Notes under the pieces: model-generated
Told to the model about the DNA's origin: nothing
Seen by the model: the letters and a program-made list of their open reading frames with translations, nothing else
Databases searched by the model: none
Shown here: positions 18,105 to 25,569 of the stretch, in pieces
How positions within the stretch are numbered: the stretch's first letter is position 1
Layout: each line of letters starts with the position of its first letter
Translations under genes and position numbers: made by a program
From: Oscillatoriales cyanobacterium M59_W2019_021
GTDB lineage: Bacteria > Cyanobacteriota > Cyanobacteriia > Cyanobacteriales > Geitlerinemataceae
Direction: 5' to 3'
Length of the DNA stretch: 64,000 nt
NCBI GenBank assembly: GCA_015295945.1
Contig: DVED01000156.1
Coordinates: 16,310-80,309 of the forward strand

Positions 18105-19910
18105 CTACTGGGAGTCGGGACTCCACCAAGTCAGCCGCTCGAACGTGCCGTCGAGAAAACTAGCGCGACAAGCACGGCGCTGAATCTTTCCACTAGACGT
18201 TTTGGGCAAGCTGCCGGGTTTGAGTAAGAGAACCGTCTGGATGGGCAACTCGTGCTCTTGGACGACGGCGCGTCGAATCGCCTCGACGATTTCCCGCGAC
18301 CGTGGGTTGTTCCCCGGTTCCCACTCGACGCCCTGCCCCTTGACATAACTGCGATCGATTTCCGCCACCACCACCGCCCGTTCTTCGCCTTCGAGATCTA
18401 CCGAAAAGGCTGCCGTACAGTGGGGTCGAATCGACGGATGGCTGCTTTCGACCGTCCACTCCACATCCTGGGGATAGTAGTTGCGACCGTTGACGATCGT
18501 CATATCTTTGAGACGACCGGTGACGAATAATTCACCGCCGTCTAGAAAACCCAAATCTCCCGTCCGCAAGAACGTTTGATCGCTCGAGGACGGCATTTTC
18601 CCATTCCTTTCCCCCACTGCCAGTTGCGCCCGGAACAGTTCTTCTGTGGCGGTGGGATTTTGCCAGTAGCCATCGGCAACGCTGGCGCCGGAGATCCAAA
18701 TTTCTCCAACCTCGTCTGGAGCGCAAGGAATGCGGGTGTCGGGATGGACGATGACAACGTGTTGGTCGGGTAAGGGGCGACCGCAACTGACTAGCACGCG
18801 AGCGTTTTCCCCGTTGGCGAGATCGGTCTCCACCACTCGATGTCGCTCCAATTCCCGAGCGTCAACGGTTTTCAACCGAGGCGGATCGCTGGGGTTGCCA
18901 CCGGACGCGAATAAGGTTGCCTCGGCTAACCCATAACAGGGATACAGTGCTGTCGCTCGAAACCCTGCCGGAGCGAACACCTGGGCAAATCGATCGAGGA
19001 CGGTAGCGCTGATGGGTTCGGCACCGTTAAATGCCACCTGCCAACAACTCAAGTCGAGTTCGGCAATGTGTTCGGGCGCGATTTTGCGCGTGCAGAGGTC
19101 GTAGGCAAAATTCGGACCGCCGCTACAGGTCGCCCGGTAGTGGCTGATAGCTTGCAACCAACGCAACGGCTTTTGCAAAAACATCAGCGGCGACATTAAG
19201 GTCACGGGAAATCCGCCGTAGAGCGGTTGCAGAATGCCCCCAATCAAGCCCATATCGTGATACATGGGCAACCAGGAGACGACGTGGCTCTCGGCGTTAA
19301 GTCCGAAGGAGCGGTAAATGCCGTCCAAGTTGTGTAGCAGGTTGCCGTGGGTGACGCGGACGCCTTTCGGGTCGGCAGTCGAACCCGAAGTATATTGGAG
19401 AAATGCCACCGTCGTGCGGTCTGCGTCCGGCGCTTGCCAGTGGGTTGCCGCGTCTTCGAGACGATCGGTGGCGAGCCACTTTAAGGCACTCAGTGCTGGC
19501 GAATCGGTACCGCGCCGCGCGAGGACGGAGAAGGTTTCGCGGGTGGTCAGAGCGATCGTTGCCCCCGAGTCGATGGCGATCGATTGCAGGCGGGAAAACG
19601 ATCGATTGGGTCGAGGGGGATAAGCCGGAACGGCAATCGCTCCGGCGTATAGGCATCCAAAAAAAGCGCTCACGTATTCGAGTCCCGGCGGATAGAGGAG
19701 TAGCACCCGTTCCCCCGGCAAACACAGTGATTGCAGGTGCGCGGCGATCGACCGCGCGTGCCGATCGAGTTCTTCGTAAGACAGGCTGAGGGTTTGAGTT
19801 TCTCCATCGACCAAAAACCGATAGGCGATGCGCGAGCTTTGGTTATCCGCGCGATCGCGCAGCAGGTCTACTAGAGTTTTTCCTGAAAATGCTTGAGCCG
19901 AGTAATTCAT
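18105..19910 (-). CDS. Fatty acyl-AMP ligase (FAAL-type adenylate-forming enzyme)
   Basis: Activates a fatty acid with ATP to acyl-AMP, normally for loading onto an acyl carrier protein. Motifs include LQYTSGSTADPKGV (P-loop), SWLPMYHDMGLIGG, CYGLAEAT, the RTGDLGF hinge region and a C-terminal PKTSSGKIQR with the catalytic Lys. Length (601 residues from the ATG) and these motifs fit the FAAL branch rather than acyl-CoA synthetases. The frame extends to a TTG at 19958, but the ATG at 19910 begins closer to the usual FAAL N-terminus. No acyl carrier, polyketide or peptide synthetase gene lies in this window, so the partner must be elsewhere. It is convergent with the methyltransferase at 17011. 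Confidence 0.9.
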   Translation of the reverse strand: MNYSAQAFSGKTLVDLLRDRADNQSSRIAYRFLVDGETQTLSLSYEELDRHARSIAAHLQSLCLPGERVLLLYPPGLEYVSAFFGCLYAGAIAVPAYPPRPNRSFSRLQSIAIDSGATIALTTRETFSVLARRGTDSPALSALKWLATDRLEDAATHWQAPDADRTTVAFLQYTSGSTADPKGVRVTHGNLLHNLDGIYRSFGLNAESHVVSWLPMYHDMGLIGGILQPLYGGFPVTLMSPLMFLQKPLRWLQAISHYRATCSGGPNFAYDLCTRKIAPEHIAELDLSCWQVAFNGAEPISATVLDRFAQVFAPAGFRATALYPCYGLAEATLFASGGNPSDPPRLKTVDARELERHRVVETDLANGENARVLVSCGRPLPDQHVVIVHPDTRIPCAPDEVGEIWISGASVADGYWQNPTATEELFRAQLAVGERNGKMPSSSDQTFLRTGDLGFLDGGELFVTGRLKDMTIVNGRNYYPQDVEWTVESSHPSIRPHCTAAFSVDLEGEERAVVVAEIDRSYVKGQGVEWEPGNNPRSREIVEAIRRAVVQEHELPIQTVLLLKPGSLPKTSSGKIQRRACRASFLDGTFERLTWWSPDSQ

Positions 19911-20059
19911 CCGATCGTCGTAAGTGTTTCTAGGGTCTGATGGTGATACCTTTGCCAATTTTAGGAAAGGTCGCGCGAATACTAGACTTTAGACTAACCG
20001 ATCGATCGCTCGTGTTTTCAACGTCAAACGAAGGCAGATGGCAGAAGGTAGAACGAGAG

Positions 20060-20563
20060 TTAATTTACCGGAACCGATCCCGGCGGACAGTCTAACTCTT
20101 GACCGGGTATGGATTGGGCGGGAAAAACGGGGGGAACTGGGGACGGTTGCTCTGTTTGGCAGAGGTTCATCACCGCTTCGACGCCATTTTCGTTCGGTTT
20201 CACGGTAACGATGCCCGCATAGCTGTGTTTGTCCTCCGCACGAGCTGTAGCGGTCATGATGACTCGTCCGGTAGCTTCTTCGGACACCACGTCGTAAACG
20301 TAGTCCGGCGTTTCCAAGTTGAGGTCGATCCCCATTTTGTCGGGGGAAGTGGCAAAGCTGCCGTTGGCTTTGTAGTAGGCTTCTTGTCCTCGAGTGAGGG
20401 CTTGAATGTAAAATTTAGCTTGGTTTTCGCTACTTAAATCGGGTTTTTGGATGCTGAGCTGGCAACCCGTCAACATCAAAGGCGCGATTAGTAAACCGCA
20501 TTTCCCCCATTTTTTCAAGACGTCCGAGGGGGATTGACGATTCGATCGAGCGGTGAGGTTCAT
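20060..20563 (-). CDS. Type IV pilin-like G/H family lipoprotein
   Basis: Exported protein of 167 residues from the preferred ATG at 20563; a 15-codon upstream extension is possible. The N-terminus has basic residues, then GLLIAPLMLTGC, a lipobox with Cys at about residue 34, so it is probably a lipoprotein. Near residue 50 the AKFYIQALTRGQEAYYKANGSF segment matches the pilin-like helix end of cyanobacterial GspH/pilin G-like proteins. A small beta domain follows, with a Pro-rich tail and two Cys (LCQ, DCP) that may pair. True pilins keep a prepilin peptidase site with Glu5; here the lipobox replaces it, so this is not a pilus subunit. The role is unknown. Confidence 0.75.
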   Translation of the reverse strand: MNLTARSNRQSPSDVLKKWGKCGLLIAPLMLTGCQLSIQKPDLSSENQAKFYIQALTRGQEAYYKANGSFATSPDKMGIDLNLETPDYVYDVVSEEATGRVIMTATARAEDKHSYAGIVTVKPNENGVEAVMNLCQTEQPSPVPPVFPAQSIPGQELDCPPGSVPVN

Positions 20564-21006
20564 CTGGAATATTGAATCTAATGCAACACATCCCCAGTCA
20601 TTTCTCATCCTGGGGGGTTGACATAACCTACAAGGTGTGAATGCTAAATTCCAGAAATTTCAGAAAGTTTGATCGACAGTTCTTTGAGATTTAAGATTGC
20701 CTGCACGAACGATCGCCGATGATGACCGCTTTTGACCTTCCCGCCGCCGACGAGATTTGTCACCATAGGGGTGGTATCTCTCTAGGGTCAATTGCTAACT
20801 CGAGGGTGTTTCAGCGTGCATTCACTGGCGATCGCCGGAGTCCAACGTCCTAACCCCGAGGACGAACTCCGGCGATCGCCTTTTTTCAGCGTTGGCAACA
20901 GAATACCCGGAATGTACGTCGATCGAGAAGGAAAAAGATTGATGCTCTAATGCCAAGTTGCAGTTGGCAACTGCTATAAAAATTAGAGGTTAGAAGATTC
21001 TCCGTT
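20564..21006 (+). other. Long spacer with strong terminator and possible small RNA
   Basis: 443 bases between the pilin-like gene (minus) and the collagen-like gene (plus). TTGACA at 20618-20623 is a perfect -35 box; TAAATT at 20645 could be a -10 but with an over-long spacer. About 200 bases later is the strongest terminator in the window (20827-20886), still 120 bases before the next start codon. No open frame of note lies between them. It therefore holds either a small RNA of up to about 230 bases or an attenuated leader for the collagen-like gene. Confidence 0.5.
20827..20886 (+). terminator. Strong rho-independent terminator with HIP1 in the stem
   Basis: GGCGATCGCCGGAGT at 20827-20841 pairs perfectly with 20866-20880. 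An inner GTCCT/AGGAC stem (20847-20851 with 20859-20863) and a seven-base loop complete the hairpin. Six T follow at 20881-20886. Only the plus strand has the T-run, yet no plus-strand gene ends here. Confidence 0.8.
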
Positions 21007-22347
21007 ATGAAAGTTTCGGTTTTGGGCAAATTGTCTCTGGTTTTAATTCCCTTAACTTTGGCAACTGCTGCCGTTTCTCCCCCACCCAGTTTCAGTCAGT
21101 CGAACGCCTCAAACTGGGTCGCGAACGTTAACCAGACGCCTCGCCAAGGGACGGATGGCAGACCCGGACGGGAGGGTCGCGACGGAACCCCTCAGACCAT
21201 TTTTGCCAACGGAACGGCGGTCAACCTCGATCTGTCGGGTGGCGATGGCACAAACGGAGAAGACGGCAGCGACGGCGAAAATATGCGAAACTGCTTACTT
21301 CCCGATCGACCCTCGTTCGATATCAACGCACCGAATGGGGGAAATGGCGGTCGCGGTGGCGATGGCGGTCGAGGGGGAAATGGGGGAGATCTGACGGTTT
21401 ACTATACCAATTTAGACGATTTGCAGGCAATTTCCGTTCGATCGCCGGGAGGACGCGGTGGATTAGGCGGACGGGGGGGACGCGGCGGCGAGGGGTGTCG
21501 GTGCGATCGCCGCTCTTGGGAACGAAACGATCGACGCTACCATTGTAACGACGGAAGTTATGGCAGCGATGGTGCAGACGGAAGGGATGGCGACGATGGC
21601 AGTTTGGGGAGGCTGTGGATTGTCAATAGTACGGAAGAATTGCCCCCGGAAGTGCCGACGCTCACCGTGCCGCTTGCCGATTTGCGCGATCGCACTTTCG
21701 ATCTCTCCCGCCATATTTGGGAAACTAAACTCGGTGCCACTGCCTTACTCGCATCAGGTTCAATCATTGACGACGAATACAACGAGTTTGTCAAACGGTT
21801 GGAAGGATCGTTTCAGTTGGCGTGGCAGGCAGATCGACCTCTGACGGATTTTACCGGGGATGCGACGATCGAGATGCAAAATGACGGGAGGATCGAGATC
21901 GAGTTTCCCGAAGACGTTTGGGTGGAAGGTCGAACGCAACAAGACACCGATCGCACCCTGTTTACCGTAGAAAATGCGATCGCCAAACGTGAAGCGACTC
22001 AGCTACAAGTTGCCGAATTTTCCGGGAACGGTACGGACTTACAACTGGCACTGGTAGATTTAGCGCAAAAATCCGACCTCATCGATACGAAGGTACAAAT
22101 CGAATACCGTTCCACCGATCGAGATAGCGGACGAGAACGCTACCGCACCCGCTACGAAGGAGAAATCCCCGCCGAACTCCTCCACCGCAACTACAATCGG
22201 TTTGTGATGGATTTGGGCAAATTACCGATCGATTCTCGCTTTCTCCAACCCGGCATTTCCGTGGAAATCGAATTGACTTTAACGCGATCGTTCGGCGGAC
22301 GTTCGGCACAACAGGAAATTAACTGGCAAGGCGAGATTAAGCGATAG
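21007..22347 (+). CDS. Secreted collagen-like Gly-rich protein
   Basis: Exported protein of 446 residues. A signal peptide covers about 1-31 (MKVSVLGK, a hydrophobic core, then SFSQ). Residues about 40-205 are Gly-rich with collagen-like G-x-x triplets such as GRPGREGRDGT, GGNGGRGGDGG and DGADGRDGDDGS, broken by a Cys-rich patch (CRCDRR and CNDGS). The C-terminal 230 residues are predicted beta-rich, with no motif I recognise. In cyanobacteria such proteins usually sit at the cell surface or in the sheath. No Pro-rich triplets are dominant, so a stable triple helix is uncertain. It lies downstream of the orphan terminator at 20827, which may act as its attenuator. Confidence 0.75.
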   Translation: MKVSVLGKLSLVLIPLTLATAAVSPPPSFSQSNASNWVANVNQTPRQGTDGRPGREGRDGTPQTIFANGTAVNLDLSGGDGTNGEDGSDGENMRNCLLPDRPSFDINAPNGGNGGRGGDGGRGGNGGDLTVYYTNLDDLQAISVRSPGGRGGLGGRGGRGGEGCRCDRRSWERNDRRYHCNDGSYGSDGADGRDGDDGSLGRLWIVNSTEELPPEVPTLTVPLADLRDRTFDLSRHIWETKLGATALLASGSIIDDEYNEFVKRLEGSFQLAWQADRPLTDFTGDATIEMQNDGRIEIEFPEDVWVEGRTQQDTDRTLFTVENAIAKREATQLQVAEFSGNGTDLQLALVDLAQKSDLIDTKVQIEYRSTDRDSGRERYRTRYEGEIPAELLHRNYNRFVMDLGKLPIDSRFLQPGISVEIELTLTRSFGGRSAQQEINWQGEIKR

Positions 22348-22426
22348 GGGAAGAAGGCAGGGGACGCAGGGGAAGCAGAGGGAGAAAGTTCTTGCCAATG
22401 ACCAATGACCAACCCCAAACCTCAAA

Positions 22427-22927
22427 TTATTCCTTGACCGAGATCGTGTAAATCCGATCGGCTAGAATTTTAGCGGAATCCTCGAGCGGGGCGATATCGG
22501 CTGCCGACCAGGGGCGAATTGCCTGACAGTGATGGGCGACCAGCAATCCCCACAGTCCATCCGGGGTGAGAATGGGTGCAACTAGGTTCGATCGCACGTT
22601 CATACTTTCCAGAAATTCTCGATGGCAAGGACTCAGAGGTTCTGTAGCAATGTCGTCAATAGCTCGAATTCGTCCGGCTTCGTACAGGGTGGCATATTCG
22701 TTGTTAAAACAGTCGTCGGCACCGGTGGAACCGTAAATCGACAACTCGATCGAGCTTAAAGACTCGAAGGTCACGCGACCTTTCCATTGGCGATAGAAAT
22801 AATACAAAACCACGCGATCGACTTGCAGGGTCGTTCTCAGTCGATCGAGGGTCGATTGAATCAAAACATCTTTCTCTAATGATTTTGACAGGCGATCGTT
22901 AAGCTGGTAAAGCAGTGGGTCAGACAT
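22427..22927 (-). CDS. Stand-alone bilin-binding GAF domain (DXCF-type cyanobacteriochrome)
   Basis: A 166-residue protein made of a single GAF domain, probably a soluble light sensor. The canonical bilin Cys is C101, followed by H102 in SPCHREFL, and the later chromophore-pocket motif LLVAHHC is at 129-134. A second Cys lies in D71-D72-C73-F74, which fits the DXCF signature of cyanobacteriochromes that form a second thioether and absorb violet-blue light. YEAGRIRAIDDI (82-93) and VRSNLVAPIL (111-120) are further family hallmarks. No kinase, GGDEF or methyl-accepting domain is attached, and no such gene adjoins it, so its output partner is unknown. It is convergent with the collagen-like gene. 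Confidence 0.85.
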   Translation of the reverse strand: MSDPLLYQLNDRLSKSLEKDVLIQSTLDRLRTTLQVDRVVLYYFYRQWKGRVTFESLSSIELSIYGSTGADDCFNNEYATLYEAGRIRAIDDIATEPLSPCHREFLESMNVRSNLVAPILTPDGLWGLLVAHHCQAIRPWSAADIAPLEDSAKILADRIYTISVKE

Positions 22928-23227
22928 TTTAAGATAGATGTTGAATAGAAGGATAACCTTCTGGGTAAGCGCCCTCTCATTCTAAACCCCACGTCAGCAT
23001 TCAGCATTCAGCGATTGGCTTTCTTTTTCTATAGCCAGTCTATTTGATTCTTAAAAAATCAAGACAATCGACAGCCGTAATACCGTCGCGAAACGCAGTG
23101 TACCGCAGGCTGAGATCGATCGACTCTGGCGTTATCGGGATCGATCGGCTGGCGACCGACTGCTGATAGCCCCGCAACGTCAAGCGGTACAATACAGAAT
23201 CGTCCCCGTTGAGAGAGAGGTTGCCTT
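22928..23227. other. Spacer, no gene seen
   Basis: 300 bases between the divergent GAF gene and the TRAP permease gene. No open frame with a ribosome site or protein-like composition was found; promoters for both sides must lie here. A purine-rich GAGAGAGAGG just before 23228 probably serves as the ribosome site of the permease. Confidence 0.4.
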
Positions 23228-23779
23228 TTGGAAATACTGCGTCGCATTTCTCGGGCGATCGATCGGTTTAACGAAAGTTTGGGTCGCCTCATTGCTTGGC
23301 TAATTCCGGCGATGATTCTCGTCGGCGTCTGGAACGTTATCGGTCGCTATCTGGGTAAAGCCGTCGGTCAAAACCTCAGTTCTAATACGGCGATCGAAAT
23401 TCAATGGTATCTGTTTGCGATCGTCTTTCTGTTGGGGGCGGCTTATACCCTCAAACACGACGCCCACGCCCGCATGGACGTTCTCTACAGTCGCTGGCGT
23501 CCTCGACAACAAAAACTCGCCGATTTAGCCGGAACGTTACTGTTCCTCCTCCCCTTCTGCATTGTCACCCTCTGGTTTACCTGGAGACCCGTCCTCAACT
23601 CCTGGCGCATTTGGGAAAACTCTCCCAACCCCGGTGGTTTGCCCGTCTACCCCATTAAAACGGTGGTTTTGGTCAGTTTGGGGTTGCTGATCGTTCAGGG
23701 CATTTCCGAGGCGTACAAAAAATGGTCGAGTCTCGATAATTCTAATTCACCCCTGGAGGATGTCGATGGCGATCGTTGA
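23228..23779 (+). CDS. TRAP transporter small permease (DctQ family)
   Basis: Four-helix membrane subunit of a tripartite ATP-independent periplasmic transporter, 183 residues. Hydrophobic segments lie near residues 20-40, 57-75, 98-118 and 135-158. The DAHARMDVLYSR motif between helices two and three is typical of DctQ proteins. The start is TTG, ten bases after GAGAGG. Its end overlaps the start of the large permease by 14-20 bases, so the two are translationally coupled. The size and motif resemble cyanobacterial proteins for dicarboxylate, glutamate or mannitol-type uptake, but the substrate is set by a binding protein that is absent here. Confidence 0.88.
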   Translation: MEILRRISRAIDRFNESLGRLIAWLIPAMILVGVWNVIGRYLGKAVGQNLSSNTAIEIQWYLFAIVFLLGAAYTLKHDAHARMDVLYSRWRPRQQKLADLAGTLLFLLPFCIVTLWFTWRPVLNSWRIWENSPNPGGLPVYPIKTVVLVSLGLLIVQGISEAYKKWSSLDNSNSPLEDVDGDR

Positions 23780-25106
23780 TCTTCTAAGTCCGGCAATGTT
23801 CGTCGGGGCATTGGGACTCCTCCTGTTGGGCTATCCGGTGGCATTTTCCCTCGGTGCCGTTGCCATCCTCTTCAGCATCATCGGCAGTCTGTTCGGCGTC
23901 TTTAATTGGACGCTATGGGGAACGCTACCCCTACGGATTTTCGACGTGATGTCCAACTACACCCTCCTCGCCATCCCCTATTTCATCTTCATGGGGGCGA
24001 TGTTGGAAAAGTCGGGCATCGCCGAACGCCTCCTGGAAACCATCGGCATTCTCTTCGGACGGATTCGCGGCGGACTTGCCCTGGCGGTTGTCGTCGTGGG
24101 GGCGTTGCTGGCAGCTACCACGGGGGTGGTGGCGGCAACGGTGGTGGCGATGGGTTTAATTTCCCTCCCCGTGATGTTGCGTTACGGCTATAGCAAGGAA
24201 CTGGCAACCGGGGTTATCGCCGCCTCGGGAACTTTGGGGCAAATTATCCCCCCTAGCGTTGTTTTAGTAGTCTTGGGCGATCAATTGGGCGTTTCCGTTG
24301 GTGACTTATTTATCGGGGCGATGCTGCCGGGATTGTTGATTACCGGGGCGTACGCGATTCATATTGCGATCGCCGCTTGGCTGCGTCCGGATGTTGCCCC
24401 GGCATTGCCCCCCGAAGTTCGCAATATCGGCGGCAAGGATTTGGGCAAGCGAGTTCTCCAGGCAATGGTTCCGCCGTTGGTGCTGATTTTGTTGGTCTTG
24501 GGCAGCATCTTTTTCGGCATGGCCACGCCAACGGAAGCGGGGGCAGTGGGCAGTTTGGGGGCAGTTCTCTTGGCTGGGGCAAATCGCCAACTCAGTTGGG
24601 AATCCATCCGCCAAACCTCCGATGCCACCCTGAGAATTACCGTCATGGTGATGTTTATTTTGGTGGGTTCGGCAGCATTTAGTTTGGTGTTTCGCGGGTT
24701 GCAAGGGGCGCACGTTGTCTCCAGTTTTCTGGGGAATTTACCGGGCGGACAAACGGGATTTTTATTCGTTAGTATGCTAACGGTTTTTATCCTGGGATTT
24801 TTTATCGATTTTTTTGAAATTGCCTTTATTGTCATTCCCTTATTTGTACCGATCGCCCAAACTTTCGGTATGGATCTGGTGTGGTATGGTGTCGTTTTAG
24901 GCGTCAACTTACAAACGTCTTTCCTCACACCACCCTTTGGATTTGCCCTATTTTACCTACGCGGCATCGCCCCACCCGAAGTCTCCACCGGAGATATCTA
25001 TCGCGGTGTTATCCCCTTTATCTGCTTGCAACTTGTCATTTTAGTTGCGGTGATTGTCTTTCCTCAAATCGTTAACTTCTTACCCTCGATCGCCAATACA
25101 CTTTAA
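23766..25106 (+). CDS. TRAP transporter large permease (DctM family)
   Basis: Main membrane channel of the TRAP transporter, 446 residues with about 12 hydrophobic segments. Family features include YFIFMGAMLEKSGIAERLL near residue 75, the ASGTLGQIIPPSVVLV stretch near 155, MATPTEAGAVG near 260 and the C-terminal FLTPPFGFALFYLRG. An ATG at 23760 is also in frame, but the ATG at 23766 has GGAGGA at the correct distance and is preferred. It overlaps the small permease gene. No DctP-type solute-binding protein gene precedes or follows within the window. Confidence 0.92.
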   Translation: MAIVDLLSPAMFVGALGLLLLGYPVAFSLGAVAILFSIIGSLFGVFNWTLWGTLPLRIFDVMSNYTLLAIPYFIFMGAMLEKSGIAERLLETIGILFGRIRGGLALAVVVVGALLAATTGVVAATVVAMGLISLPVMLRYGYSKELATGVIAASGTLGQIIPPSVVLVVLGDQLGVSVGDLFIGAMLPGLLITGAYAIHIAIAAWLRPDVAPALPPEVRNIGGKDLGKRVLQAMVPPLVLILLVLGSIFFGMATPTEAGAVGSLGAVLLAGANRQLSWESIRQTSDATLRITVMVMFILVGSAAFSLVFRGLQGAHVVSSFLGNLPGGQTGFLFVSMLTVFILGFFIDFFEIAFIVIPLFVPIAQTFGMDLVWYGVVLGVNLQTSFLTPPFGFALFYLRGIAPPEVSTGDIYRGVIPFICLQLVILVAVIVFPQIVNFLPSIANTL

Positions 25107-25108
25107 TT

Positions 25109-25133
25109 AAGTAATAAGTAATAAGTAATAAGT
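25109..25133 (+). repeat. Tandem TAATAAG heptamers
   Basis: About three and a half direct copies of TAATAAG lie immediately after the DctM stop codon. This is another member of the short tandem repeat class found in spacers of this window. Confidence 0.6.
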
Positions 25134-25180
25134 GGGAATGGGTAATTGGAATTAACCAACCCCAAACTCAAAAATAACCT

Positions 25181-25522
25181 ATGACCAATAAACTTTGGAT
25201 TTTATCGCTAGCTTTAATAACAACGATCGTCCTCAATGCAAAGGTGGGGCGATCGGATACGGGAAATGTCGATCGGCAAACTTGTAGTTATAACGGCATT
25301 CCGTTATTCGGCAAAATCGAAATTGTCGAAAGTTCGGGCGATATTGCCGTCCAAATTGTCGATTCGTTTCCCGATCTCAATGTTAAAGTGGTCGAGAACT
25401 TCCCAGATGAATGCGGAAAATGGGAGTTTGTCGATTCTTTCCCGGATTTTACCGTGGAGTTCGTCGAATCTTCTGCCGACATAGATATTAAATTTGTCGA
25501 TTCTTTCCCCGGTATTCCTTGA
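25181..25522 (+). CDS. Small exported protein with VxSFPD repeats
   Basis: A 113-residue protein with a probable signal peptide over residues 1-25 (KLWILSLALITTIVLNAKVG). The mature part is a ladder of six or seven short strands of about 11 residues: KIEIVESSGD, VQIVDSFPD, VKVVENFPD, WEFVDSFPD, VEFVESSAD and IKFVDSFPG. Two Cys (TCSY and DECGK) may form a disulfide. I recall similar small repeat proteins in cyanobacteria and proteobacteria but no assigned function. The regular alternation suggests a beta-solenoid or beta-sheet. It sits between the TRAP permeases and a symporter with short spacers, which is not enough to infer a link. Confidence 0.75.
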   Translation: MTNKLWILSLALITTIVLNAKVGRSDTGNVDRQTCSYNGIPLFGKIEIVESSGDIAVQIVDSFPDLNVKVVENFPDECGKWEFVDSFPDFTVEFVESSADIDIKFVDSFPGIP

Positions 25523-25569
25523 TAGTACAAAAGCCGATCGCCTCTCTCCCATTATTAAACTCGATTTTT

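Noticed and set aside
24306..24928. Two long minus-strand open frames
   Set aside because: Antisense to the DctM permease gene; composition (Pro, Gln, Arg rich) is a shadow of hydrophobic codons.
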